NCBI GenBank assembly: GCA_964545715.1
Contig: CAZJHX010000068.1
Span: forward strand, 1 to 54,591
Reading direction: 5' to 3'
Origin: CAZJHX01 sp964545715
Lineage (GTDB): Bacteria; Myxococcota_A; UBA9042; GCA-2863065
Length of the DNA: 54,591 bases
Below are positions 1 to 6,771 of the stretch, in pieces. The notes beneath the pieces are model-generated. The model was not told the origin of the DNA. It was given only the letters and a program-made list of their open reading frames with translations, and did no database searches. The stretch's first letter is position 1. Each line of letters begins with the position of its first letter. The position numbers were made by a program, and so were the translations under genes.

Positions 1-1884
1 GGGGGTGGGGGCGCGGGTGGGCGGGGCGGGGGGTCGGTGCTGCTGTTGGCGACGGACTCGCTGGTGCTGAGCGGCACGATTCTGACCACAGGCGGGCAGG
101 GCGGTGACGGCGCCGGCGGTACGACAGGCAAAAAGACCGGAGACAAGACCGGCTCGGGTGGCGACGGTGGTGTCGGTGGGTCCGCGGCGGCTCAGGGCGT
201 GTCGGCCGGTGGCGCGGGCGGCCCCCACGAAGGCAGCGGGACCGACGGTGGCAAGGGCGGCGCGGGCGGTTCGGGTGCGGGCGGCGGCGTGCTGTTGCGC
301 TGCGAGGCGGTGGATGCGCTGATCATCACGGGCACCGTAGACGCCCGGGCGGGCGGGGCGGGGATCGTCAACGGCGGCACGATCAAGGTGCGGTATGACG
401 GCACACCGCCCGATGCGTCGGGGCTGCTTGGCGGGCGCGTGGACCTGCGCACGATCGATGGCAAGCCGGGCCCAGAGCCGCCGGATCCACCGGATCCACC
501 GGATCCGCCGGTCGATCCGGGCCCGACCAACATCATGGATCCCCAACGCGAGCCGTGGCGCGCCAAAGGGGACGTCACGATCGTGGGCAACCGCTTCGTC
601 GTGGGCGAGCAGGTCTACTATCCCAAGACGGACTTCCTGACCGCGGTGGGCGGCGGCGGCGACATCATCGGGTTCAACACGCACGGCTATCTGGGCAAAG
701 GCAACGCCAAGCGCAAGACGATTCGCGATGCGCTGGTGGCCTCCAAGTACAACGCCATCTACGTGTACACCCTCAACCAGGGTGACTACGCCGCCGGTGA
801 CAATGTAGTTACCCCGTACGGCGGTGGCGGCTGGTCGTTTGACACGGGCGCGCTCAACCAGGGCCGTGTCGATGAGTGGCACGCCGCGCTGAAGGCGCTG
901 ATCGACGACCATCAGCTGAAGCCGTTCTTGTGGCTGGCCGCGGACGACTCGTCGGCTATCGCCAACGCGTCCATCGGCAAATGGACCCAGTATGTCGACC
1001 ACATGGTCTCGGCCTTTGATGATCTGCCCGTGGTTTGGGTGGTGGGTCTGGAGGTCGATGAATACTGGTCCGCCGAGGAGGTGGCGGAGCGCCGGCAGGT
1101 GGTGCAGAGCAAGACGTCGCGTCCAGTCGGTGTCCATCTGACCACCGGCAAAACAAAGGACGTCGGTGGCGCCTATACGACGGGCTTCGACTTTGTGATG
1201 GGCCAGCTCGGGTCGCCGCAGAGCAACGCCGAGTACACCTCCCAGGTCCAGGCGTACGCGATTGAGGATCGACCCTGGGTCGCGTCCGAGTTCAACGTGA
1301 AGGGCAAGGGCTCGGGGGGCGAGGCGGAGGGCACGGTCAACGCCCGCTCCAAGGCCATCGGCAAGGTCATCGCCTCACTCGGTGAGCCCCCGCTGGTGGC
1401 CGGCCTGGGCAACGGCGTGGACCTGGGCGGCGGCGACGTCGATCCCCCGGATCCGCCGGACGAGCAGCCGCCTCTGCCCGGTGACTTCGGCGGCGTGAAG
1501 TGGCTCCACAAGAACGTGTCGGGTTGGCCCGTGACCTCCAATCTGTCCAGCGTCACGTTCAAGCCCGGCCAGATCTGCCTGAATCACGACAAGGCGTCGG
1601 CGTGGCCCGGCGTCGACCTGGGGGACGTCGTCGTGGCGGCCAACCCATGGATCTTCATCTACCAGGACAAGACCTGGTACGCGGCGACGTGGGAGTGGAT
1701 GAAGGTGGGACAGACCTGCAAGAACAAGAAGGCGGTGGCCGGGGATCACATCAAGCAAGACCCGCTGTGGGACTTTCAGCCGGTGTCGGGCAAGACCTAC
1801 TATTTCATGGTGTCGGGGCTTGCGCGTGGCGGGGAGACCAACGTGTCTGAGCGCAGCAAACCCGTGGCGGTCGTGTGGCCCTAG
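1..1884 (+). CDS. Gly-rich secreted protein with glycoside-hydrolase-like domain (5' partial)
   Basis: The reading frame is open from base 1, so the start lies upstream and the first GTG at 37 is not a trustworthy start. The first ~140 residues are very Gly/Ala-rich, like low-complexity surface or adhesin regions. A PPDPPDPPDPP linker follows at about 478-512 (9-bp repeats), then a ~300-residue domain whose alternating hydrophobic strands and acidic motifs (VVGLEVDEYW, WVASEFNV) resemble a TIM-barrel glycoside-hydrolase-like fold of the DUF4038 type. A second PPDPPD linker precedes a ~120-residue C-terminal Trp-rich domain (WLHKNVSGWP ... NPWIFIYQDKTWYAATWEW) that could bind carbohydrate. No MYXO-CTERM tail or membrane segment is visible. 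Export and the hydrolase call are inferences; no catalytic residues are proven. Confidence 0.6.
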   Translation, partial: GGGGAGGRGGGSVLLLATDSLVLSGTILTTGGQGGDGAGGTTGKKTGDKTGSGGDGGVGGSAAAQGVSAGGAGGPHEGSGTDGGKGGAGGSGAGGGVLLRCEAVDALIITGTVDARAGGAGIVNGGTIKVRYDGTPPDASGLLGGRVDLRTIDGKPGPEPPDPPDPPDPPVDPGPTNIMDPQREPWRAKGDVTIVGNRFVVGEQVYYPKTDFLTAVGGGGDIIGFNTHGYLGKGNAKRKTIRDALVASKYNAIYVYTLNQGDYAAGDNVVTPYGGGGWSFDTGALNQGRVDEWHAALKALIDDHQLKPFLWLAADDSSAIANASIGKWTQYVDHMVSAFDDLPVVWVVGLEVDEYWSAEEVAERRQVVQSKTSRPVGVHLTTGKTKDVGGAYTTGFDFVMGQLGSPQSNAEYTSQVQAYAIEDRPWVASEFNVKGKGSGGEAEGTVNARSKAIGKVIASLGEPPLVAGLGNGVDLGGGDVDPPDPPDEQPPLPGDFGGVKWLHKNVSGWPVTSNLSSVTFKPGQICLNHDKASAWPGVDLGDVVVAANPWIFIYQDKTWYAATWEWMKVGQTCKNKKAVAGDHIKQDPLWDFQPVSGKTYYFMVSGLARGGETNVSERSKPVAVVWP

Positions 1885-1943
1885 GTGACTGGTGCCAAAC
1901 GGCTCCACGAGGGGCGTGACGTCGTTCGGCACCAGTCACCTAG
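1881..1943. terminator. Long inverted repeat overlapping a stop codon; likely bidirectional terminator
   Basis: A 16-bp perfect arm, CTAGGTGACTGGTGCC at 1881-1896, pairs with 1928-1943. The stem continues after one mismatch with AACG/CGTT (1898-1901 with 1923-1926). The left arm contains the TAG stop of the upstream gene. It sits between two convergent genes, as expected for a shared terminator, but there is no T-run on either side. An operator or remnant repeat is possible. Confidence 0.5.
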
Positions 1944-1955
1944 CCTGAGGCTGGG

Positions 1956-2384
1956 TCAGCCGCCCGGGGTGACTGCCGCGGTGTAGTCGTCGACCAGCTT
2001 GTTGAGCGCGGCGTCGAACGCCTTGTCCTGCACGCTCAGTGAGACAAACGCCAGCTTCAGCTTCTGGATCTTGGTCACGTTGGCGGTGATGTTCTCGCCC
2101 ATCTTGGCCTGCATCTCGTCGCTGACCTGGAAGCCGCGCAGCTCGCCCAGCGCCGTCATCTGCTCTTTCAGCTCGCTGGACTTGGACTCCAGCAGCTCTG
2201 TCGCCTCTGCGACGCCGGCCTTCGGGTCCTTGGCGTCCTTGATCTTGGCGATGATGCCGTCCGTGGTCTCGTCCAGGAAGTCGAGCGTGGCCTGGACGTC
2301 GTCGTCCTTCTTACAGCCGGTGGACAGGGCGATCGCCGCCAGGGCGATGGTCAGAATGATGCGACGAGCAGCTACAGTGATCAC
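1956..2384 (-). CDS. Small lipoprotein, helical, unknown function
   Basis: A 142-residue protein starting at GTG 2384, which is preceded by GGAGG at a good distance; a TTG 18 nt upstream lacks such a site. The N-terminus is a lipoprotein signal: basic residues, a hydrophobic stretch, then LSTGC as lipobox. The mature part is Lys/Glu/Asp-rich and predicted helical (repeated E-L-x-x-K patterns), so probably a small periplasmic or outer-membrane-attached coiled-coil protein. I do not recognise a family. It lies downstream of the terminator of the His-rich gene, so it is probably transcribed separately. Confidence 0.75.
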   Translation of the reverse strand: MITVAARRIILTIALAAIALSTGCKKDDDVQATLDFLDETTDGIIAKIKDAKDPKAGVAEATELLESKSSELKEQMTALGELRGFQVSDEMQAKMGENITANVTKIQKLKLAFVSLSVQDKAFDAALNKLVDDYTAAVTPGG

Positions 2385-2430
2385 TTTCGGAAACCTCCGC
2401 AAAGGGGAAAAAGTGGCTCAGTAGTGCATG

Positions 2431-2456
2431 AAAAGGGGCGGTCGATCAACCGCCCC
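2431..2456 (-). terminator. Rho-independent terminator of the His-rich gene
   Basis: Stem GGGGCGGT (2435-2442) pairs with ACCGCCCC (2449-2456) around a 6-nt loop. Read on the minus strand the stem is followed by TTTT (2434-2431). It lies just past the stop codon of the His-rich gene at 2467. Confidence 0.75.
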
Positions 2457-2466
2457 TCATGGCCGT

Positions 2467-3579
2467 CTAGCGCCAGTGGTGGTGGCCGTGGTGGTGGCCG
2501 TGGTGGCGCCCGCGGTTGACTTCGTAGTCGGTCACGACACCGTCGATGGCGCCTTCGCCCTGCGCGCCGTGGCCTTTCTTGCCGTGGCGGGCCTTGTTAT
2601 CGCCATCAAATGTGTGGCCCATCAACCCGGTGGGCATGGTGCCGTTGTAGACGCCCTTCTCGCCGGTGTGCACCTCGGCGTCGATGTGGCCGCCCTTGTC
2701 GTGCTGCACGATGCGATAGCCTTCTTTGGTCTTGGTGATGAGGTCCTTGCCGCGGCGCACTGTGGTGCCGCCGTCGGCCATGACGATGCACTGCCCGTCG
2801 CGCAGCTGCCGCCCGTTCACCGTGTAGCAGTCGCGTTTCGCGTTGAAGTGCACGTGGCTGCGACCACCCGCCCCCGTGATGACGAGATCGGTGCTGCCGA
2901 CAACTGTGAGCGTGCGGCTGTTGTTGAACGACTTGAACGTGCCGTGGAACTTCAGCCCGCTGTCGGTCAGCAGATTGTACGTCTTGCCCGCCTGGCCCTG
3001 GACGTCGAACTTGCCGCCGTCGCCGCCGACGAAGTGCGGATCGCCCCACACCTTGGCCGTCTCGTTCTGCGCGATCTTGGGCAGCTCAGGGCAGTTGTGC
3101 TGCGGCGGACGCGTCGGCTCGGGCCGGTGGTGATGGTGGTGGTGGTGGTGGTGATGCTGATGCCCACCCAGCGCCCCCATCAGCATATGCATGTAGTGCG
3201 CGTGCATGCAGTGCAGCCGGTGGTCGACCATGGGCGGCATGCAGTGGCGCCTGTGATGCCCATGGTGCCCGTGGTGCCCGTGGTGGATCCCGTGATGCAG
3301 GTGGTGCCCATAGTGATGCCCGTGATGCGGGTGGTGCCCGTGATGCGGGTGGTGCCCGTGATGCGGGTGATGCCCGTGATGCGGGTGGTGGCCGTGATGC
3401 GGGTGGTGCCCATGATGCGGGTGATGCCCATGGTGATGGCCGTGATGCGGCGACAGGTGGGCCAGCGCCTGGGCGAAGTTCATGGCGGCCAGCAGCGGGT
3501 TGTGGGCGTGATGGTGGTGGTGGTGCCGTGGGCGGCAGCGCTTGATATGCGCCTTGGCGCGCCTGGTGACATGTCGCAT
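2467..3579 (-). CDS. Histidine-rich protein with GDPH (VWD-like) domain
   Basis: A 370-residue protein. The ATG at 3579 is chosen because AGGAG lies 8 nt upstream; the frame extends further but without a ribosome site. Residues about 1-140 are extremely His-rich: a HHHHHH run, then tandem HHGHHP units (18-bp DNA repeats), then a second His run. The C-terminal half is a compact domain beginning WGDPHFVGGDGGKFDVQG and including GLMGHTFDGD and GAIDGVVTDYEV, like GDPH-motif (von Willebrand D-like) domains of secreted bacterial proteins. The C-terminus again ends in HHGHHHGHHHW. There is no clear signal peptide. Binding of Ni, Zn or Cu is a natural inference from the His content but is not demonstrated. 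The gene has its own sigma54-type promoter and terminator and lies directly downstream of a sigma54 activator. Confidence 0.8.
   Translation of the reverse strand: MRHVTRRAKAHIKRCRPRHHHHHHAHNPLLAAMNFAQALAHLSPHHGHHHGHHPHHGHHPHHGHHPHHGHHPHHGHHPHHGHHPHHGHHYGHHLHHGIHHGHHGHHGHHRRHCMPPMVDHRLHCMHAHYMHMLMGALGGHQHHHHHHHHHHRPEPTRPPQHNCPELPKIAQNETAKVWGDPHFVGGDGGKFDVQGQAGKTYNLLTDSGLKFHGTFKSFNNSRTLTVVGSTDLVITGAGGRSHVHFNAKRDCYTVNGRQLRDGQCIVMADGGTTVRRGKDLITKTKEGYRIVQHDKGGHIDAEVHTGEKGVYNGTMPTGLMGHTFDGDNKARHGKKGHGAQGEGAIDGVVTDYEVNRGRHHGHHHGHHHWR
3295..3450 (-). repeat. 18-bp tandem repeats encoding HHGHHP
   Basis: On the + strand the unit is GTGATGCGGGTGGTGCCC, repeated about seven times with G/A variation at the wobble-like sites. 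All differences keep the His/Gly/Pro hexapeptide, so the array is maintained as protein. Copy number is expected to vary by slippage. Confidence 0.85.
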
Positions 3580-3640
3580 CGTTGAAACTCCTGAAACGTC
3601 GGTCCTGGCTCCACCTGTGTGGAAGCTCGCTGCCCTGTAG

Positions 3641-3656
3641 AGCAACGTCCGTGCCG
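3641..3656 (-). promoter_or_regulatory. Sigma54 (-24/-12) promoter of the His-rich gene
   Basis: On the minus strand the sequence reads CGGCACG-GACG-TTGCT, one mismatch from TGGCACG-N4-TTGCW, with the exact GG-N10-GC spacing. The expected start of transcription is near 3630, giving a leader of about 50 nt. A second promoter 1.7 kb away shares the core GACGTTGCTC. Confidence 0.75.
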
Positions 3657-3726
3657 GGATTTGTCAGGAGGCTAAAGCGCGTGCTGCGCTGGTGTGTAGC
3701 GTGTCTGTGTCGCGTGAAACACGTGG

Positions 3727-3745
3727 CGCTACATGTCCGCTACAT
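3727..3745 (-). promoter_or_regulatory. Tandem activator half-sites (ATGTAGCG x2) upstream of the His-rich promoter
   Basis: Two copies of CGCTACAT (3727-3734 and 3738-3745) are spaced 11 bp, about one helical turn, 71-89 bp upstream of the -24 box. Weaker copies (GTGTAGCG near 3693, GTCGCG near 3709) lie between. The identical octamer pair occurs upstream of the activator gene itself at 5408-5427, so these are likely its enhancer sites. Confidence 0.6.
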
Positions 3746-3753
3746 GGCGGTGG

Positions 3754-5196
3754 TCACCCCGAAAACTCGGTGGCGTGTACGGGGCTGGTGCTCTCATCCA
3801 GGCTCAGCGCGGTGCGGACCCGGCCACGGCCTGTGCTGCGGCGGATGGCGTCCAGGTCCAGGTTCATCTCTTTGATCCAGCGGTACGCGGTGGTGCGTGC
3901 CACTCCCAGATCCTGCGCAACGCGTCGTACATTGCCTCGTGCCTCTTCCAGCAGGCGATACAGCTCATCCGCGTCCGGAGGCGCGCTCATGCGCTTGCGA
4001 ACGGTGGCCTCTCGGGCGGTCCCCTGGCGACGCTTCACCGGCGCCTCGCTCAGCGCATCCTCGATGGGAGGTGTCAGCCGCAGTCGTCCGGTGCCGCGCG
4101 ACTCGATGACGGCGCGCTTGACCACGCCCTCGAGCTCCCGCACGTTGCGCGGCCAGGAGTATTGCAGCATGGCCTCGACCAGCCTGCGGCTGATCCTCTT
4201 GGGCCCTCCCGTTCGCGCTGAGAAGTGTTTGACCAGCGCCGGGATGTCCTCTTTGCGATCGCGCAGCGGCGGCACCGAGATCACCCAGCCCGACAACCGC
4301 GCGTACAGATCCTCGCGAAACTCGCCGGCGGCGACCATGGCGGGCAGGTCCCGGTTTGTGGCCGCGATCACACGGGTGTCGACGCGGCGCGTGCGGTTTG
4401 TGCCGACGCGCCGGACCTCTCCCTCCTGCAAAAAGCGCAGCAGGCTGGCCTGCAGGTTGGCCGAGGCGTCGCCTACCTCGTCCAAAAACAGGGTACCCGA
4501 ATTCGCGGCCTCGATCAGGCCCTGACGCTCGGTGTTGGCCCCGCTGAACGCGCCCTTGGCGTGTCCAAACAGCTCGGAGTGCAGCAGCCCGTCGGGCATT
4601 CCGCCGCAGTTGACCATCAGCAGGGGACCTTTGCGGCCGCTCTGGTCGTGGATGGATCGCGCGACAAGCTCTTTGCCGGTGCCGGATTCGCCCAGGATCA
4701 GCGCCGTGGTGCGGTAGGGAGCGACGGCGCGAATCGATTCGATAACGCGCTGAAGCGTTGGGCTGCCGCCGACCAGATACGGGTGCTTGCGCGGTCCCGC
4801 AGGCACGGTGTCGTGACGCAAAAAGAGCACTGGACCGACGCTGAGCAGGTCACCCTCGTCCAGCGGCCGCTCCAGCGTGCGCCGATCGTTTACAAACGTG
4901 CCATTGAGGCTGTCCATATCGCGCACCATCAAGGTGGTGGCCTCCAGGGTGACCTGGCAGTGATTGCGAGAGATGCGGACATCATCCAGCGCGCCGGCGC
5001 CCAGCAATTCGTCGCCGCGCCCGATTGTCAGGCGCCCTCCCGGACGCACCATCAGCGATTTGCCGATGATCTGCGGGTCGGGGTGATGCACGACGGTCAG
5101 GCAGGGTAGCGTCGTCAGGCCGCGCGGGATGTCCTGGGTCGTCGAGCCCAGGCTGCCTCCGCGCGGGATTGGCTGCGTACTAGTGGTGTCGAGCAT
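3754..5196 (-). CDS. FHA-domain sigma54-dependent transcriptional activator
   Basis: A 480-residue bacterial enhancer-binding protein. ATG 5196 is preceded by GGGAGGA. Domains: an FHA domain at about 45-130 (IGR at 58-60, SRNHC, SLNGTFVN) that would read phospho-Thr on a Ser/Thr kinase substrate; an AAA+ domain at about 140-370 with Walker A GESGTGKE (169-176), Walker B GTLFLDE, and the sigma54-contact loop as GAFSGA (215-220) rather than GAFTGA, a conservative Thr-to-Ser change; a Fis-type helix-turn-helix at about 415-445. There is no receiver domain. FHA-type activators are well known in myxobacteria. The gene has its own sigma54-type promoter with two octamer sites identical to those upstream of the His-rich gene, suggesting autoregulation plus control of that gene. 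The signal and cognate kinase are unknown. Confidence 0.93.
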   Translation of the reverse strand: MLDTTSTQPIPRGGSLGSTTQDIPRGLTTLPCLTVVHHPDPQIIGKSLMVRPGGRLTIGRGDELLGAGALDDVRISRNHCQVTLEATTLMVRDMDSLNGTFVNDRRTLERPLDEGDLLSVGPVLFLRHDTVPAGPRKHPYLVGGSPTLQRVIESIRAVAPYRTTALILGESGTGKELVARSIHDQSGRKGPLLMVNCGGMPDGLLHSELFGHAKGAFSGANTERQGLIEAANSGTLFLDEVGDASANLQASLLRFLQEGEVRRVGTNRTRRVDTRVIAATNRDLPAMVAAGEFREDLYARLSGWVISVPPLRDRKEDIPALVKHFSARTGGPKRISRRLVEAMLQYSWPRNVRELEGVVKRAVIESRGTGRLRLTPPIEDALSEAPVKRRQGTAREATVRKRMSAPPDADELYRLLEEARGNVRRVAQDLGVARTTAYRWIKEMNLDLDAIRRSTGRGRVRTALSLDESTSPVHATEFSG

Positions 5197-5325
5197 GGGC
5201 GTCCTCCCGGGATGTGTTTCGTGCGACTTCACCCGCCCTGGGAGCACAGACTGTGCCACGCGCACGCGCCCCACGGCGTTCGGGGTGCTGCGCGCCTTTT
5301 TAACGATCTGTCCGGGGCCGTGTTG

Positions 5326-5341
5326 AGCAACGTCAATGCCA
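5326..5341 (-). promoter_or_regulatory. Sigma54 (-24/-12) promoter of the FHA activator gene
   Basis: On the minus strand it reads TGGCATT-GACG-TTGCT with exact GG-N10-GC spacing, a very good match. The expected transcription start is near 5315, about 119 nt before the ATG at 5196. It shares GACGTTGCTC with the His-rich promoter at 3641-3656. Confidence 0.75.
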
Positions 5342-5407
5342 ACTCGAGTGACACTTCTAAACGGCGTGCTGCGGCCCTGTGTCGCTGGTGGGACACCCGG
5401 ATGTGAC

Positions 5408-5427
5408 ATGTAGCGGGCCATGTAGCG
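5408..5427. promoter_or_regulatory. Tandem activator half-sites (ATGTAGCG x2) upstream of the activator promoter
   Basis: ATGTAGCG occurs at 5408-5415 and 5420-5427 (12-bp pitch), 67-86 bp upstream of the -24 box, the same distance as at the His-rich gene but in opposite orientation. GACACCCGG flanks the pair as a direct repeat (5392-5400 and 5427-5435). The sites also lie just upstream of the divergent hydrolase gene at 5459, which they could influence. Confidence 0.55.
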
Positions 5428-5458
5428 ACACCCGGGCACAATAGGGTAGGGTCGGACC

Positions 5459-6682
5459 GTGTCGTTACGAGTCTCCGCGCACATCCATGGGACCGTCGAG
5501 CCGGGCTTTGAGCCCGTGCGAGAGGTCTTCTCCGACAACTTCTCCAAACGCGGCGAGCTGGGCGCGTCGTTTTGCGCCTACAAGGACGGGCGCAAGGTCG
5601 CCGACCTGTGGGGCGGCGTCGCGGACCTGGACAGCGGCGCCCTGTGGGAGGAGGACACGCTGTGCCTGATCTTCTCGTCCACAAAAGGTGTTGTAGCCGC
5701 GTGCTGCCTGATGCTCGCCGACCGGGGCAAGCTGGACTACGACGCGCCGATCGCCACCTACTGGCCCGAGTTTGCACGCGAGGGCAAGGACGCGATCACC
5801 GTGCGCCAGCTCATGAATCACCGCTCGGGGCTGGCGGGTATCGAGACGCCGCTGACCATCGACGACTTTGCGGCGTGGGACCCGGTCGTGGCTGCCATGG
5901 AGGCGCAGAAGCCGATGTGGGAGCCCGGGACGGCGCAGGGCTACCACGGCGTCTCGTACGGACCGTTCATGTCCGAGCTCTTTCGCCGGGTCGAGGGGCG
6001 CACGGTGGGCCGCTTTCTGGCTGACGAGGTCGCGGGTCCGCTGGGCGCGGAGCTCCACATCGGGCTGCCGGAGGCGCTGGATGATCGGGTGGCCATGCTC
6101 TACCCGATGACCATGGGGCAGCGCATCATCAAGGCCCTGCCGTACATCATGTTCAACGACTGCGTGGAGCGGCGTCTGCTCAAGGCCATTCGGGACAAAA
6201 GCTCGCTGACGTCACGCGCTTTTGCGAGTCCGGCGGAGCTCGGCGTGCGCGGCGTGCACAACTTCAACCTGAAGCGGGTGCGCCGGCTGGAGCTGCCCTG
6301 GGCCAACGGCATCGCTACGGCGCGAGGCCTGGCGCGGATGTACGCCGTGCTGGCCGAGGGTGGGGAGCTGGATGGCGTGCGTCTGGTGCGCAGTGAGACG
6401 ATCGAGCCGGTCAAACCGCGACAGACGTTTGAGCCGCGTGACCGCATTCTGCACAAACCGTTGGGCTGGTCGCAGGGCTTCATCAAGGAGGAGCCGCACC
6501 TGTTCTCGCCCAACCTGGAGTCCTTCGGGCATCCGGGGGCGGGCGGCGCGCTCGGCTTCTGCGATCCGACACGCCGCATGGCGTGGGGATACACCATGAA
6601 TAAGCTCGATTTCAGACTGCGGTCGCCGCGCGCGATAGCCCTCTCGCAAGCCCTCTACTCGTGTCCGGGGGCGGCGCAGTAG
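5459..6682 (+). CDS. Serine hydrolase, class C beta-lactamase/EstB-like
   Basis: A 407-residue beta-lactamase-family esterase or peptidase. The start is GTG 5459, which gives the family's usual N-terminus (HGTVEPGFEPVREVF ... GGVADL). Catalytic motifs: SxxK as FSSTKG near residue 78-81, a Tyr motif near HGVSYGPF, and the HPGAGG loop replacing KTG near the C-terminus. No signal peptide, so probably cytoplasmic, like EstB and related lipid or ester hydrolases; beta-lactam resistance should not be assumed. It is divergent from the FHA activator across 262 bp. I see no sigma54 promoter facing this gene. Confidence 0.9.
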   Translation: MSLRVSAHIHGTVEPGFEPVREVFSDNFSKRGELGASFCAYKDGRKVADLWGGVADLDSGALWEEDTLCLIFSSTKGVVAACCLMLADRGKLDYDAPIATYWPEFAREGKDAITVRQLMNHRSGLAGIETPLTIDDFAAWDPVVAAMEAQKPMWEPGTAQGYHGVSYGPFMSELFRRVEGRTVGRFLADEVAGPLGAELHIGLPEALDDRVAMLYPMTMGQRIIKALPYIMFNDCVERRLLKAIRDKSSLTSRAFASPAELGVRGVHNFNLKRVRRLELPWANGIATARGLARMYAVLAEGGELDGVRLVRSETIEPVKPRQTFEPRDRILHKPLGWSQGFIKEEPHLFSPNLESFGHPGAGGALGFCDPTRRMAWGYTMNKLDFRLRSPRAIALSQALYSCPGAAQ

Positions 6683-6771
6683 CGCGTTCTGTAATTTTTT
6701 TCAACGAAGCCAGCCGGCTTTCCTAAGGGCTCGTCGAACTTCGGACAAGTTTGACTCAGAGGTGGCTAATC

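Noticed and set aside
3295..3450. CRISPR-like array
   Set aside because: The 18-bp units are directly adjacent without spacers and encode an in-frame His/Gly/Pro peptide.
2428..3585. Val-rich plus-strand frame opposite the His-rich gene
   Set aside because: It is the mirror of the CAC/CAT His codons (GTG/ATG on the other strand). It has no ribosome site; the terminator, sigma54 promoter and GDPH domain support the minus strand.
5459..6682. Beta-lactam resistance gene
   Set aside because: The sequence fits the EstB-like esterase branch with an HPGAGG loop and no signal peptide; a resistance role is unsupported.
6707..6720. Small hairpin AAGCC-AGCC-GGCTT as terminator after the serine hydrolase
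   Set aside because: Only five base pairs and no T-run afterwards; too weak to call.
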